Notes under the pieces: generated by a model
Told to the model about the DNA's origin: nothing
The model's input: the letters and a program-made list of their open reading frames with translations, nothing else
Database searches by the model: none
Part shown: positions 12,023-24,100 of the stretch, one piece after another
Layout of the letters: each line of letters opens with the position of its first letter
How positions within the stretch are numbered: the first letter of the stretch is position 1
Origin: Lytechinus pictus
Taxonomy: Eukaryota > Echinodermata > Echinoidea > Temnopleuroida > Toxopneustidae
Direction of reading: 5' to 3'
Assembly: GCF_037042905.1 (NCBI RefSeq)
Contig: NC_087262.1
Span: 21,495,501 to 21,559,500, forward strand
DNA length: 64,000 nt
Program-made: the position numbers and the translations under genes

Positions 12023-12917
12023 AATACAACATCCTTTACTGTTTAAGCAGGCCGTTTATTACCTTTCTGTATCTCAAAAAACTTTCAGCATCTCTACAAC
12101 CAGCACTATCAGTTGCCATGGTAACAATCCATGTTGAACTCAGCAATCCAATTATGTACATCACAGCTGCAGCCAATTTCCCATCAATATTGTGATCCAT
12201 TGTTTAAATGAATTTCCTTTAGGAAGAATGAGAGAGAGGGAGAGAGGAAAGGCAACTTTATTTAATTACCATTATTGGTATCAGTTCAGTTCTGACTTGT
12301 GGGATGTTCAATCAGGTATAGTACAACAAAATGAAAAAATATTTTAAGGTTTTTTTACAAAATACTATCTGTCACTGGTTATAGGATCTCATTAACACAT
12401 GTGCATAAAATGTACAAACAAACATTAGTCATTACATTTGTCAAGGCTGCAAGACACTGAATCATTATATCATTCATTCATCTGGAACTGAAATAACTGT
12501 CTAATGAATTGAAGAATTCATAGATCATGGAATGTCAGAATCTAGCCACATATTAAAACTTGCATTGCAAACAAGCATGTCAACATGATATTGATATAGA
12601 TTACTGTAGGCATATATGTTACAGTATTACGTTGCGAGAAGAGTACGTGTATACGTATTACTACCAGGCACCGACACCAAGCGCCCCGACCAGACAGCGG
12701 CATTGGCTCGGCGCTCTCGGTATCGGGAAGGCGTCTACTACCACTAACCCCAACTAACTACTGTCTGTTTATACAACAACTAGCCAAGGCAAAAGAATCA
12801 TAAACTATCCCCATATTATGATGCAAATTTCAGACAAGAATACCCAATTAATCTTAACGAAGTAACGGTCTAAAATGTACTAAACATGCTACAGAAGAAG
12901 AGAATTATCAGGCTTAC
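12023..12917. other. No gene resolved; probable MsrA intron
   Basis: AT-rich sequence with one GC-richer patch at 12660-12760. No exon I can defend. It lies inside the MsrA transcription unit if the 12918-12991 exon is real. Confidence 0.35.
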
Positions 12918-12991
12918 CTTGGTCGTCTGCTGGAATTGACCCACTCGCACGAGGTCCTAGATTGTCGGACGTTGACAGTGGAGTTCGTAAG
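12918..12991 (-). CDS. msrA: Candidate upstream MsrA exon
   Basis: Minus-strand sequence ending in a strong donor, CAAG then GTAAGC. One open frame (SLRTPLSTSDNLGPRASG... SIPADDQ) joins in phase to the MsrA catalytic exon through its ATAG acceptor. The other frame (VGQFQQTTK) joins through the ACAG acceptor but hits TAG 14 codons upstream. No ATG is found, so a further exon or another 5' end must exist. Transcript data would decide. Confidence 0.35.
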
Positions 12992-13099
12992 CTGATTATG
13001 GTATTATTTTGGAAGTCGGATTGGGGTCAATGTCACATTACCCATCGGTTTAGTTGGGATTTGAGCTTACCGTGAAAATTGAGAAATGTACAGATCAAG

Positions 13100-13262
13100 A
13101 GATATATGTATGTATCTATATGTATAGATAGATAGACAGACAGATAGATAGGTAGATTAATAGAAAGATAGACAGGTAGATTAATAGAAAGATAGATAGG
13201 TAGGGGTAGTATTAGCCCATATATAGCTCTATGATTAGACAAGTAGATAGACAAAAATATAG
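13100..13262. repeat. GATA/GACA microsatellite
   Basis: Runs of GATAGATAGACAGACAGATA with a roughly 30-bp higher-order unit (GGTAGATTAATAGAAAGATA). Confidence 0.85.
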
Positions 13263-13479
13263 GTATATATTGTGTAAATATGCAGAGAGACACTATCTAG
13301 AGAAGCATAAAGAGAGACACACAGATACAGACATGTCTCTCAATGTCCGTCTCTCTCCAGAGAGATACTGTCCTCTGCTTAATCCTCCCTTTAGTCCGAC
13401 TCTGTGAATGACAAGTTAATCAGTTTTCTAACCATCAAGGTCCAAGCCTTCCTCCTGGAATGTAACTGTTCAATGGTAC

Positions 13480-13790
13480 ATTTATTTCATCTTTTCCAGC
13501 CTTTCTATTTGTAGAAAATTATCCCTTTTTCATTCCATTGTTTTCTTCACTTTCTCCTCCTCAACCACTCCCCCCCCCCCTTATCTCACTCCTTCCCTCT
13601 TAATCATTCCCTTTCTCTCTGCCCATCCTTGCATCCCTCTTTCTCTCTTGATGCACCCTTTTCTCACTCCTCCAGCCCAACCCTCTCTCCCTACACCCAC
13701 TTATCTCTTTAAAGCAAACCTCCAAATTCTCTCTCTCTCTCCTGCACCTTCTCTTCTTTCTCTATGGAATTGCCCATATTCATATTTTCC
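13480..13790. repeat. Pyrimidine-rich low-complexity tract
   Basis: Long C/T-rich stretch with CTCTCTCC runs and a C10 run near 13570. No gene. Confidence 0.7.
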
Positions 13791-13800
13791 CTACATACAA

Positions 13801-14112
13801 TGGCCTGTATTCTGAAGTCAGGTTTAACTTAGACCATGGTCTAACTCTGTGCTAAAATTATGGGAAGCCAAAAGTGTCAAAATGTTTAATAAGTTGTATG
13901 TTTCTGATGTTTACTGTGCTCTTTCCTGATTCATTGATGGTGAAGACAATCATCTATTTATACTTCCAAGACAATTATAAATGATATGAAAGCCAAATGA
14001 GCTGAAATATGATATCTCTACTGTTATGATTTATGTAACAATTGGCTATCCATACTTCAACCATAACTTTAAACCCGAGTTTTAGTTAAACCCGACTTCA
14101 GAATACGGGCCA
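13801..14112. repeat. MITE, family C, copy 2
   Basis: Ends TGGCCTGTATTCTGAAGTCA and its complement (TGACTTCAGAATACGGGCCA direction), 312 bp. Same family as 9125-9422. Confidence 0.75.
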
Positions 14113-15592
14113 ATGAGTTGCATGAAAAAAAGGAAGATATCCTGACCTTGGCGATCAATTTCCAACACCACTTCAAACATTTATCAATGATAGAAAAAAA
14201 GGATGGTTTAGTCATGATCAAGCAGTTAACAGGCACATACACCCATTGACACTTCATCGACAAAAGGGATTTGAGACAAGCCACAAGCAGCAATTATCAG
14301 CTTACTTCATCAATTCAGGTTCCTGATTTGAAGAAGTTATGTATATTTCCTAACAGCTATATTAGTCTGCAAATCCAGACCACTACAGTATGTTCAAGAA
14401 ACTAGTGTTTGTGCCTGCAAATATATGACCATGTGGGTGAACTCACATAATAGACTAAGAAAATAAAAAGAAATCATGCTAACTATAATGATGTATACAT
14501 GTGTAAATCACTTTAATCTCTTCCTCTCATAATAAACACTTCACATTGACTCGACTTACTTCCAAATAGTATATCATTTGAAGTAAAACCATTAATACTT
14601 TTGACAAGTGATTGAACTTTAATTCACTGATCACACCATGAAAAAGAACAGAAATCCTAAAATCCATGATCAAAATGCAATATATACATCATAGGGGTAT
14701 GACAACAATTTCTTCAGAATACCAAACACTGGGGAGAACATTTTGCAAGACACCTCCATAGTTTTGTACATGTCTTTGAATATGCATTGGCACAAAACTA
14801 ATTCTGCTGATAACGAGATCCTTTTCACGCCTGGTGGCACAAAGTTGTGAACTAATCAAATACCTAGGAGAGTCTAATTAGTACTAAATAACATGTCATT
14901 AGTTGTTCATGTGACTATTTACGTAAAGAGATAGAGAGTTAGCTCATATTTACCATACGTTATAAATATAAATATGGAGGTCTGTCGTATCATGAGCATT
15001 TTATAGTGGTGACAGATTTGGGGAGAAATTTATGAACAGGCCCTAATGTATGATAAGTTAAGCCGGGACACAGAAAATAATAACTTCCCGAGGATCATAG
15101 CATACAGCACTAACAATCACAAAATAACGAAACTGAACTTTTAAAGTTTTTTACCCCCTAAATGGTAGTCAGCATTAAAAGTATAAAACAGGCTTAAAAT
15201 GAGTAGGTCTGCACATGTACTAAGTAGTAAAATCACAAAGACAAAATTATCACTTGGTCCATGGGAAAACAAACATTTACAAAAAATCTACATAAAAATA
15301 TTTAAAAGTGAAATCCAGATTGACAGTCGGAAACAACTTGTATTGTTACATAGCCGGGTTTCTTTCACAAACAATCATGACAATCATTTCCCTTATTCAT
15401 ACTAATACATTTATTTTGGAATAATTATCTGTCAATAGGGGTCAGCTTTTTATTCCACATCAGTATAGATTTTCTGTCGCTGTACAATATCCACAGAAAA
15501 TATCAAGAAGAATTCATGTTTGTTCAAAAATCAATTAAAATGAAAATTTATTAAAAAATAAATGTACTGATTGAGATTAGGTGTATAACCAT
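14113..15592. other. No gene seen
   Basis: AT-rich intergenic sequence. No domain, splice structure or clear repeat recognised. Confidence 0.4.
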
Positions 15593-17755
15593 CAGGGATG
15601 TAGTCCAGGCCGGCCTCATGCCACATTTTGCCGGCCTTGGCCTCAGCCCAAGTGACATGCATGAAATCTATAGAAGAATGTTTTACCCGGTGGCCTTGAG
15701 ACCAATGTTGTAACCCGCACCCGTTGCGGTACGGGTTAACCTGCCGGTATGCCCCCGATCGCGGGTTGCGGGCCGGGCCGAGTTCATTCTCAAACCCGCA
15801 GACCGTCATGCGAAAAAAAAGGGATAAGTAACGACGCATAATAAAAACATTAACAATGAAAATTGAGTTAGGATCATGTGCTTCTTACGTGGCGGATTCT
15901 TTTAGAGACGTAGATATTTCCTTTTAAAAAAATGCTGGCGTATTTTTGTCTTGTGAACAGTGAACAGGACTGAGTCCAGTTCGACATAAATACATCGAGT
16001 TGCTCTTTCGAAGAAGGAGCGCGCGCCAGTGCAGCGCAGCACAGTCTAGTAAAAAACAATCGCATAGGCCAATGAAACTCGATGTCGAGTTTCCCGTCCC
16101 ATTTTTTCCAGCTCATAATGAGGATTTCATTATTCATTATTTTCCAGAAGATGAAAGTTTGACCTTTTGTAACCTTTGAACGCACTTTTATTCTGTGGAA
16201 CTGTCTTGAAGCCAGGGAGCAAATCAATCATTTTTTTTCGGGGGTTCCATTTTCATTTTTTGTAATATTTCAGGGTCTCCATTTCTACCGTTTTGGAGGC
16301 TACTTTTTTCATTTCGGGGGCTCTTTTCAAATGCTACGTTTTTGTATTTTGAGGAATCCCTGTTCATTTATTAAATCAATTATTACTTATTGTTTAAATA
16401 TTGCATGATTTTAAAGTTATTTTTTTAATGCTTAGAATCTTGGATGTGGGTGTGTTTGTGTGGGTGTGACTATGAGTTGAACTTGGATATAAATGAATTC
16501 AATATCTAATTTCTACTCCATCTAATTCCAGTACTTGGCCATGTAATAAAGGCCCACATACCCTAACTTTTCCTGATGTTCTTTGAAAACGCAGATCTCC
16601 ACGAAAATTGCATTTCTCTATGGGGGAGTCTAAATTTGGTGAGAATGAACTCATTAATAACTTAAATATACATGACAATGAAGAAATCATCTAACTTTAT
16701 TGGCAGTTTTGAATAATATTCCCGAAATATAAACTCTGTCTGAAACATAAAATCACCATCATTGAGGCCTTTACAGAGCGAATTGTCCCCCAGAGCTCTG
16801 GCAGAGAGACAGAGCTCAGACTGGCTAGCTAGTACAAGCGCCAATGCGTACGTGCGTGAGCCTCCTGTCGGCCTTGTAAAACAGATTGAGTTTTGTTTGA
16901 TGATTTTTTTGTCTGATATGCCGTATGACAACTCACCAATGCGAGGTTACTAGACTATGGGATTTATTGAGGTAGCTCGACCAAACCTCGAGCGATGTTC
17001 ATGCAGGCTCCACTCCACTTCACTACCGCTACATCGGGTAGGTAGAGCGTAGTGTAGCAGAAGTGAAGTTGAGTGGAGCCTGCACGAACATCGCTCGAGG
17101 TGTGGTTGAGCATGCAGTGTCATTCCATTCACAAGAAAAAAACAAGAAAATAATTACAGGTATTTACATGATATACAAGTAATTGTGACTGAAAAGCTTT
17201 ATATTAATGTTTTATATCAGTTCTGAATCTAGATCTATGTCAAAATAGTAAAATAATGAATTATTTTCAGAATTTGATTTTTAAACGCGGTCCAAATTTC
17301 ATAACGCGGGCGGGCGACGGGAAACTGAACATCGAATTTGCTGGGCAGCCTGTGCTACATGTAGCTAGCGCGCGCTGAGCTGCGGCTCCGATCCGAGGAG
17401 TTAATTGCGCAATGCTTTCGATTACGAGATCAGAGCCGACCCATTTCGGGTACAAAGTAACCCCCAAAAACATTTTCTCTCCGGAATAAAAGGCGAATTT
17501 GCAAATTGTAAGTAAATTCACTCTAGGCTAGGTTAGTAGTTGGCATATATTTTCGTGATTTGAGCCTGTATAGTGTGGGGATTGCAGAAATAATTTTCAT
17601 TTCAAAAGATAAATTTACTTGCGGGTTAAAACCCGACGGGTCAGCGGGTCCCGCTTGCAAATTATTGGATTATACGGGACGGTACGGTTCGGGTTTTCAC
17701 TTGCGGGTTACAACATTACTTGAGACTCTGAACTACCAGCCTGGACTACATCCCT
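15593..17755. mobile_element. Non-autonomous TIR element, about 2.2 kb
   Basis: The ends CAGGGATGTAGTCCAGGC and GCCTGGACTACATCCCT are inverted copies. Inside each end lies a dense cluster of ACCCGC/GCGGGT motifs (15710-15800 and 17620-17715), a subterminal-repeat layout seen in hAT-type elements. The CAGGG start also fits hAT, but no matching 8-bp target duplication was found. No transposase frame is visible. It contains a separate hairpin at 16975-17111. Confidence 0.6.
16975..17111. repeat. Inverted repeat (hairpin), 137 bp
   Basis: Arms of about 55 bp: GCTCGACCAAACCTCGAGCG ... CAGGCTCCACTCCACTTCAC, and the complement GAAGTTGAGTGGAGCCTGCA ... GGTTGAGC. Nearly perfect pairing with a short loop. 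Probably a small foldback insertion. Confidence 0.75.
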
Positions 17756-18053
17756 AAAGAACATTTATATAAAATGCACATTATAATGTGACCCAGTTGA
17801 CCAATGCACAATGCACCTTGTAACATAGTTCAGCAGAAAAGACAGATACACAAGGGAGTTTAAAAAGACAATACAATTGAAATATTTAAGGACATGAAAA
17901 CAAGAAACCCAAAATGAAATGGCGCAGAATGACTTCATCCTTGGTAGAGATGTGATTGAGAAAGTCTAGTGGAACAAATGGGTTGCCTTTGGTGACCTTT
18001 GGCGTACATGATAGTGTCACTTACACGGATGAACTTGGAGAAAACAAATAAAT
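17756..18053 (-). other. Probable 3' UTR of the minus-strand hnRNP H/F gene
   Basis: Directly downstream of the TAA of the last coding exon. The poly(A) site could not be fixed by eye. Confidence 0.4.
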
Positions 18054-18166
18054 TTAATAGAAGCTATTTCCTCCCCTGTTCATTCCAAGGCCCATCCCAG
18101 TGCCGCTGCTAGATCCTGATCCATAGAAACCACTATTTCCTGTGCTTCCGCTAATCCCTGTGTTGC
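18054..18166 (-). CDS. hnRNP H/F-A coding exon 10 (last)
   Basis: After CCATAG, codes for a Ser/Gly/Asn-rich tail ending GGNSFY and TAA at 18054-18056. Confidence 0.85.
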
Positions 18167-21100
18167 CTATGGAAAAATATCAAGAATAGAAAATAATATG
18201 AAAAAGATAGAAAGTGCTTAATACATTTACCACACCAGTGCTGTCTAGAGAGTGGCAAATGGAGGTTTAAACAACCTGCCAAAGTATGCAGGTGCTGTGG
18301 TGGGATTTGAACCCCAGACCTTGTGGATCAAAGTCCAGAGACTGATCTATTTAGCTGCAACACCTCTACAGTGACAGTTGTGGGATAGATGAAAACAATT
18401 ACTGTGAGCTGTCAAATTCTAGGACCCCAATTAAAAAAAAATCTTATAATAACAAATGTGCAAAAACAGTTAAAGGCTACTGAAATCCTTCAATCTGATT
18501 GGCTAATACAGTCCGACCTCTCTTATCCGGACACGTTGGGACCAGCACCAATCCGGATAAGGGATTTATCCGGATCTGGGAGACCCAATATTAAATACAC
18601 GCAGCTGCCTCCGCAATAGAAGCTGCACGTAGTCTATTTAGTGGGCATACACAGACAGTATTCACTGCAGTGTCAGTGCAAATTATAGGCGGTATTTTTA
18701 CGGAAATAAAATCGATTGGTGGCCAAAACTGTTGGATAATTTACCTGCTCAAATGATTGAGGTATAAATCGAGCATACTTCGAAAGAAAGAGAATGAATG
18801 ACTCCATGAAACTAAGTTTTACAATAAGATCATCGTGGCGGCTATCGCAGCTTCGCAATGTCAGCCATTGTTACACTGACTGTAGGCTTAAACATGATAG
18901 ATGGCGCTGTTCGTATCGAGGCCTAGCGTTGGCTAGCGAGACATGTGTTGTTTTTCCCAGGAAAAAAAAAGAGAACGTGATGAAATGTTTACATTGCGCC
19001 CCATTTTCCTGGAAAATTATCCTGCCTAAGTTCTTTCTGTGATTTGGGTGAGATATTTTCATGAAAAATAATGTTGTTTTAGGTAGACTATATTGAAAAA
19101 TATATGTAATCAAAGGGAGTTTGCATATAGGATTGAGTTAAGATTGCCATCTCAATTTACTCATGTACTAGATTGAATTAAAAAAAAAAATCTCGGCAAA
19201 TGTGCGTCCGGATAATAGAGAGATCCGGATAAGGGGAGGCCGGATAAGAGAGGTCGGACTGTAGTATATTTACTATAGAAATTGTGCATTTGCTTAATTA
19301 TGACAAGTCTTCATGAAACAAGACCCTATCCTTGACATTTAGGAAGAATATCCTGGGGAGAAATGATAGACTGCAAAGGGTTGCTCTTCAAATGCCTTCA
19401 CATTCAATGTAACAAAGAGCTAAATACTGTATCTTGTATCTCTCTGGGCCTCGTAACATAAAAGTTATTCAGCAAATGCTCATATGGCAAATTTCTATGT
19501 TTGAATACATTGATTATTGGGTATGATCAATCATAAAAATCAGCTCCATGAACAAATTACAATCACTATATCCACTCCTGATTGTTGTAGTTTTCATTGC
19601 TGCCCCCACCCTTTCCCCAACACCCCCCCCCCACATTAAGGTTACTCACTATATCCAGTGCTGTTGCCATTACCAAAACTGCTGTAACCACCACCCAAAC
19701 CAGATCCTCCTAGAGAGCTGCTACTGTAGCCCCCACCGACACCGCCTCCGTAGCCACCTGTAATGACAAAACAATATGAAACAGATGATCACTTGCAATA
19801 TATGACTCATTACCATGTTGCCGTTTGCCTCTGTTTTTAGTAAAAAAAAAAAAAATTGGGAGGATTCTTGTGATTCATCACCTTAAGTTTATTCAAAGAA
19901 ATATTACTATCAAAAGCAATGTGCTATAGTCCTTCTGAGCAGTGCTAGCTTGACCCTCATACATGAAAACTTGAACCTTACAAGAGCAGCCTGCAATTGT
20001 TACATTTATTTTGGAGATGATCAATAGGCCTTAGTCAAGCCTGTCTGTCCACTGGAGCCCAACAGATGCTGCCAGCCACCAAGGCAATTTCCCACACACT
20101 GGAGTATTGATGATAATAAAGTTATACATAAAAATTTGGTGCTATATAACTTTGACAATTTGACAAAGGTTAAGATCTGAACATCCTAAAAGTTTTATAG
20201 ATTAGATTTCAAGCCATAAATCGAAATCACAATGATTTAATTTCCATAGGCCTGCTTGTTTGATTGAAGGTTTGAAATTTAATATTATGTGATAATTTTG
20301 ATACAGACCAGAAAATGAATTTCTTAACCTTGCTCAATTCTCAAGTCATCACAGACACAGAATTTCTCAGTATTTATTTCATTGGTCCAGTAGACACAAA
20401 AAAGGTTTTGATGCCAGCTTAACTATCCACACTGTGCTGCATTTGACCCTGATGAGGTGAATGGGTACACGGCAGGATTGAATACACTGAGCACCGTTGA
20501 AAAACTGCTAGCTCAATCTAAAGCCGAGGAAATACCAGCAGCGCTTTGTATCCTCAGGCAAAATGCACAATATAAATCCAGCCATTATTATTTATTATCC
20601 AGGCTATTTCAGCAGTACACCTACCTCCCGAGTAACCTCCAGAGTTTCCCTGGCTACTGCCATATCCTCCAGCTCCGCCACCGCCAGCGCTCTCATCGTT
20701 GTTAAGGAACAGCTCAATGTAACGAGGTCCAATCTCCTGTTTGTCCTTGGACATGGCAGCCTTGGCGGCTTCAAGGGTCTGGAATTCCACATCGGCTTCA
20801 CCCGTGGAACGGTTGTTGATCTTATGAATAACAACATTGCAGGGGGTAGCAACTTGTCCAAAGAACTGGGGGGGGGGGGAAGAGATACAGGAGAAATTTA
20901 TACATCCAGTGCTCCAGGAGTATCTTCTCATGATAGGTACTAGCGCATCACAAACATCAACATTATAAATTTATCACTGTTTCTCTCCAATGGTCCATCA
21001 CTGTAGCCAGGAAGGATCTGGGGTCCATTTCATAAAACTTATTGTAATAAAAATTTTACAACAGTTAAAAGCTACTTAAACCCTTCAATCCGATTGGCTG

Positions 21101-24100
21101 ACAGTAAGTTTGTTACAGAAACCGTGCATTTGTTATAATAACAACTTTTCATGAAAAGGAACCCTAGATCCTACTGCAGAAAAGTTCCCATTGTGGTAAC
21201 TTTGTCATTCAATGTTAACTCTCATGAAATCCTTGATTTTATTAGCTGTTTAGGATTGTTACCATGGAGTTACCCAGTGGATAACCGGAGGGGGCCTAGC
21301 TCCTGTCAAGGCTGGATGACATCATAAAGTACCTATTCAATTGTATTTTCCATACTTCTGTTCTATACTGTTCATTCTTCAATGCACACACTAATTACTT
21401 TTCTGGATAGTTCTTGATGTCATTATTTCGACTATATCACCATTAATTTTTTTTTAATATCCTCCAGAATCCGGTTTCATTAAACAGGACATAAATTCAA
21501 ACAAATGAGATTAAATTCAATAACTAGAAAACTTCACAAAATTGGTGAAAGAAAACTGGGTGAGATATTTATTTAATTCATTCAACTCTGGATGATTTAC
21601 AACCCCTGTTACACCGTCAACAATGCATGCAAGCTCACCTGGGTGATGTCATCCTCTGTTGCTTTGTATGGGAGTCCTCTCATGTGGACGGAGTAACCAG
21701 CCTTTGGTACGTAGTCACCACCAGCACCAGCTCCACCACCACCATAGTCCATGCCACCGCCGCCCATGCCGCCACCCATGCCACCGCCCATGCCGCCGCC
21801 GCCCATGCCACTGCCCATGCCGCCGCCCATGCTACCTCCCATGCCACCGCCCATGCCTCCGTAACCACGCTTGGCGAAGTCTCCTCCTGTAGTGAGAAAA
21901 AAATAGTGACCTCTAGATTAATACAGGGTGTTATACTATCACCAAATGCAATATCACAATCACTTGATAAATTATTTCCCATATAAGTGAACTTGGCTAA
22001 TAGTGGCAGTGCACCTAGGAGAGTGATAACAGTTGATTAGGATGGACATATGTTGATAATCAGGGACAAAAATCTGGGATATACATCATTAACAGAAAGA
22101 ACATGTGACCATGTATGTGTCAAGTAGTTAACTTTATGAACTACCACCGTTTTGATAAGACAGAGGTTTATATTTAAACTCTATTTATTACTAGAGTGGT
22201 ATTTGATAAAGCTGTTTGCAAGTCTTAATGAAACTAAGGGAAACCTTTTATAAAAATATCAACATGTGATGTAGGAATATTTTCAATCATTCTAATTCTA
22301 AAATAATTACTTCAAAGAGAAGGCAAAATGTCTAAATAACAAAACACACAAGGGGTATATCATTAAAGGAAAAAGACTGGTTGTTCATTTTCACCAATCA
22401 AGCAAAAAAAAAGCAACAGTAGCTTTTAACATTCTAAAATGAGATCAGTTCAGAATAGGTTTGTTTTCCTTAACCAAGGAGTGTGAAATGTCCTATTTTG
22501 TGACATAGCAATATGTACTTGGGCATCAAAAATGGGTCATTACGTCACCACTGTTTTAGCCTAGTTATTGCCCTCCTTATATTTCTTGATGGACTTTATG
22601 CTTAATTAATTCTTTCTATTTCAAAGTTTACATAAAATCATTCACAATGTACAAGTAATTTATCATTTCATCTATGCAATAAATCCTAAACCACTTTAAG
22701 CTTTACTGGCAAGTCAGAAGAAGAAGAAGAAACTTGGGAGTTGAAAATCGCTTCACATCATTACAAGGAAGTCAGATCTTTATCTCACAAGAGTTAAGCT
22801 TTACGCTAATCAATTAACGCACCTATACTTTCTTATAAGAATAAAAAGAATTTGGGACAAAATATGTGCAAGGTGAATGCATTTACACAACAAATTTACC
22901 TTTTTGTCACAGAAAATGATGTTTTTTTCACACCGACTAGATGACATAATGCTCTGGCAATGTTTGCTCCTTAAATTCTGACAGTTGCTATAATCCATAT
23001 CAGGAACAGGAAATGCTCCAATGATGTTAATGTAAAAAGGAATGGTTCTATGCTAACACTACAGTGAATTTTTAAAGGTCCACAAAAATTATTTCTGAAC
23101 CAAGTGCGCGAGTGTCTACCCATAAAGATGATTTTATCATGTGAAAGACTAAACTCCTTGTATTTATATAGCGAGATACATAATGCACCCAGTCTGATTT
23201 GAATTAGGGCCAACCATCCCCAGAGCTTGTGTCAGCTAATCGATGCATCATTTGAACAGAAAAAAAATTAAAGCAGATTGCGCAATTAAATACTTCATGC
23301 CACTGACGCACCTCTTGGCAGAAGCGGCTGAGGTCCACCTCCCCATCCCCCTCTACCTGGTCCGGAGATGCCACGCCCACTATATCCACTACCACCACCA
23401 CCACCACCTCCTCCTCCTCCTCTTCCTCCTCCGTATCCGTACCCACTGCCAAAGCTGTAGTCTTCGTCATAGCCATATCCTGCAACAAGAGAGAATGTTA
23501 GTACAACACTCAATGTAACTTCTAGTTTTGGTGACAATCATAAAATGATTTCAAACAGAATCCATTGAACTAGTGCTGCAAGTCTGGCGGCATGTTCGGG
23601 TTCTGTTCGGCAGTTTTTTTCCGAACTTTGGTTCGTGGTTCGGCTATCAATGCCAAAATTAAATTATTAACATAAAATAAGGAAATGCCGACCCTCGAAC
23701 AGATAATCTGTCATATATTTATAATAAATTTTGTTTCTAAAAAGAATAGTTTCTTTTATTTATTTTAATCTTTAAACAAAAATTAGAGTCATTTCTACTT
23801 TCATTTTTAAAATGAAATAAAAAAAAACAAAGAAAAAATATTGATGAGAGAATCAGGACAGAAATGGAATTACAAAGATCATATTTTTTTCATGATTATT
23901 TCATGTAGCTATGATCATGATCGATTACAATGTCATTGCAAACGCTGCACGCAGCTTCTCCGATTGGAAATTGTTGATCGAGAATGTCGAAACAGTAGAC
24001 AAAACAACCTCCATTCAACTGTTATTATACTGGTAAAATACACATTCCAAAGAATATGAAATGTTTTAGAAAGTCCCTATTTTCTGAAAAGTGGTTAAAT

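Noticed and set aside
21627-21986. Ala/His-rich plus-strand open frames
   Set aside because: Antisense shadows of the Gly-Met repeat in hnRNP H/F-A exon 7.
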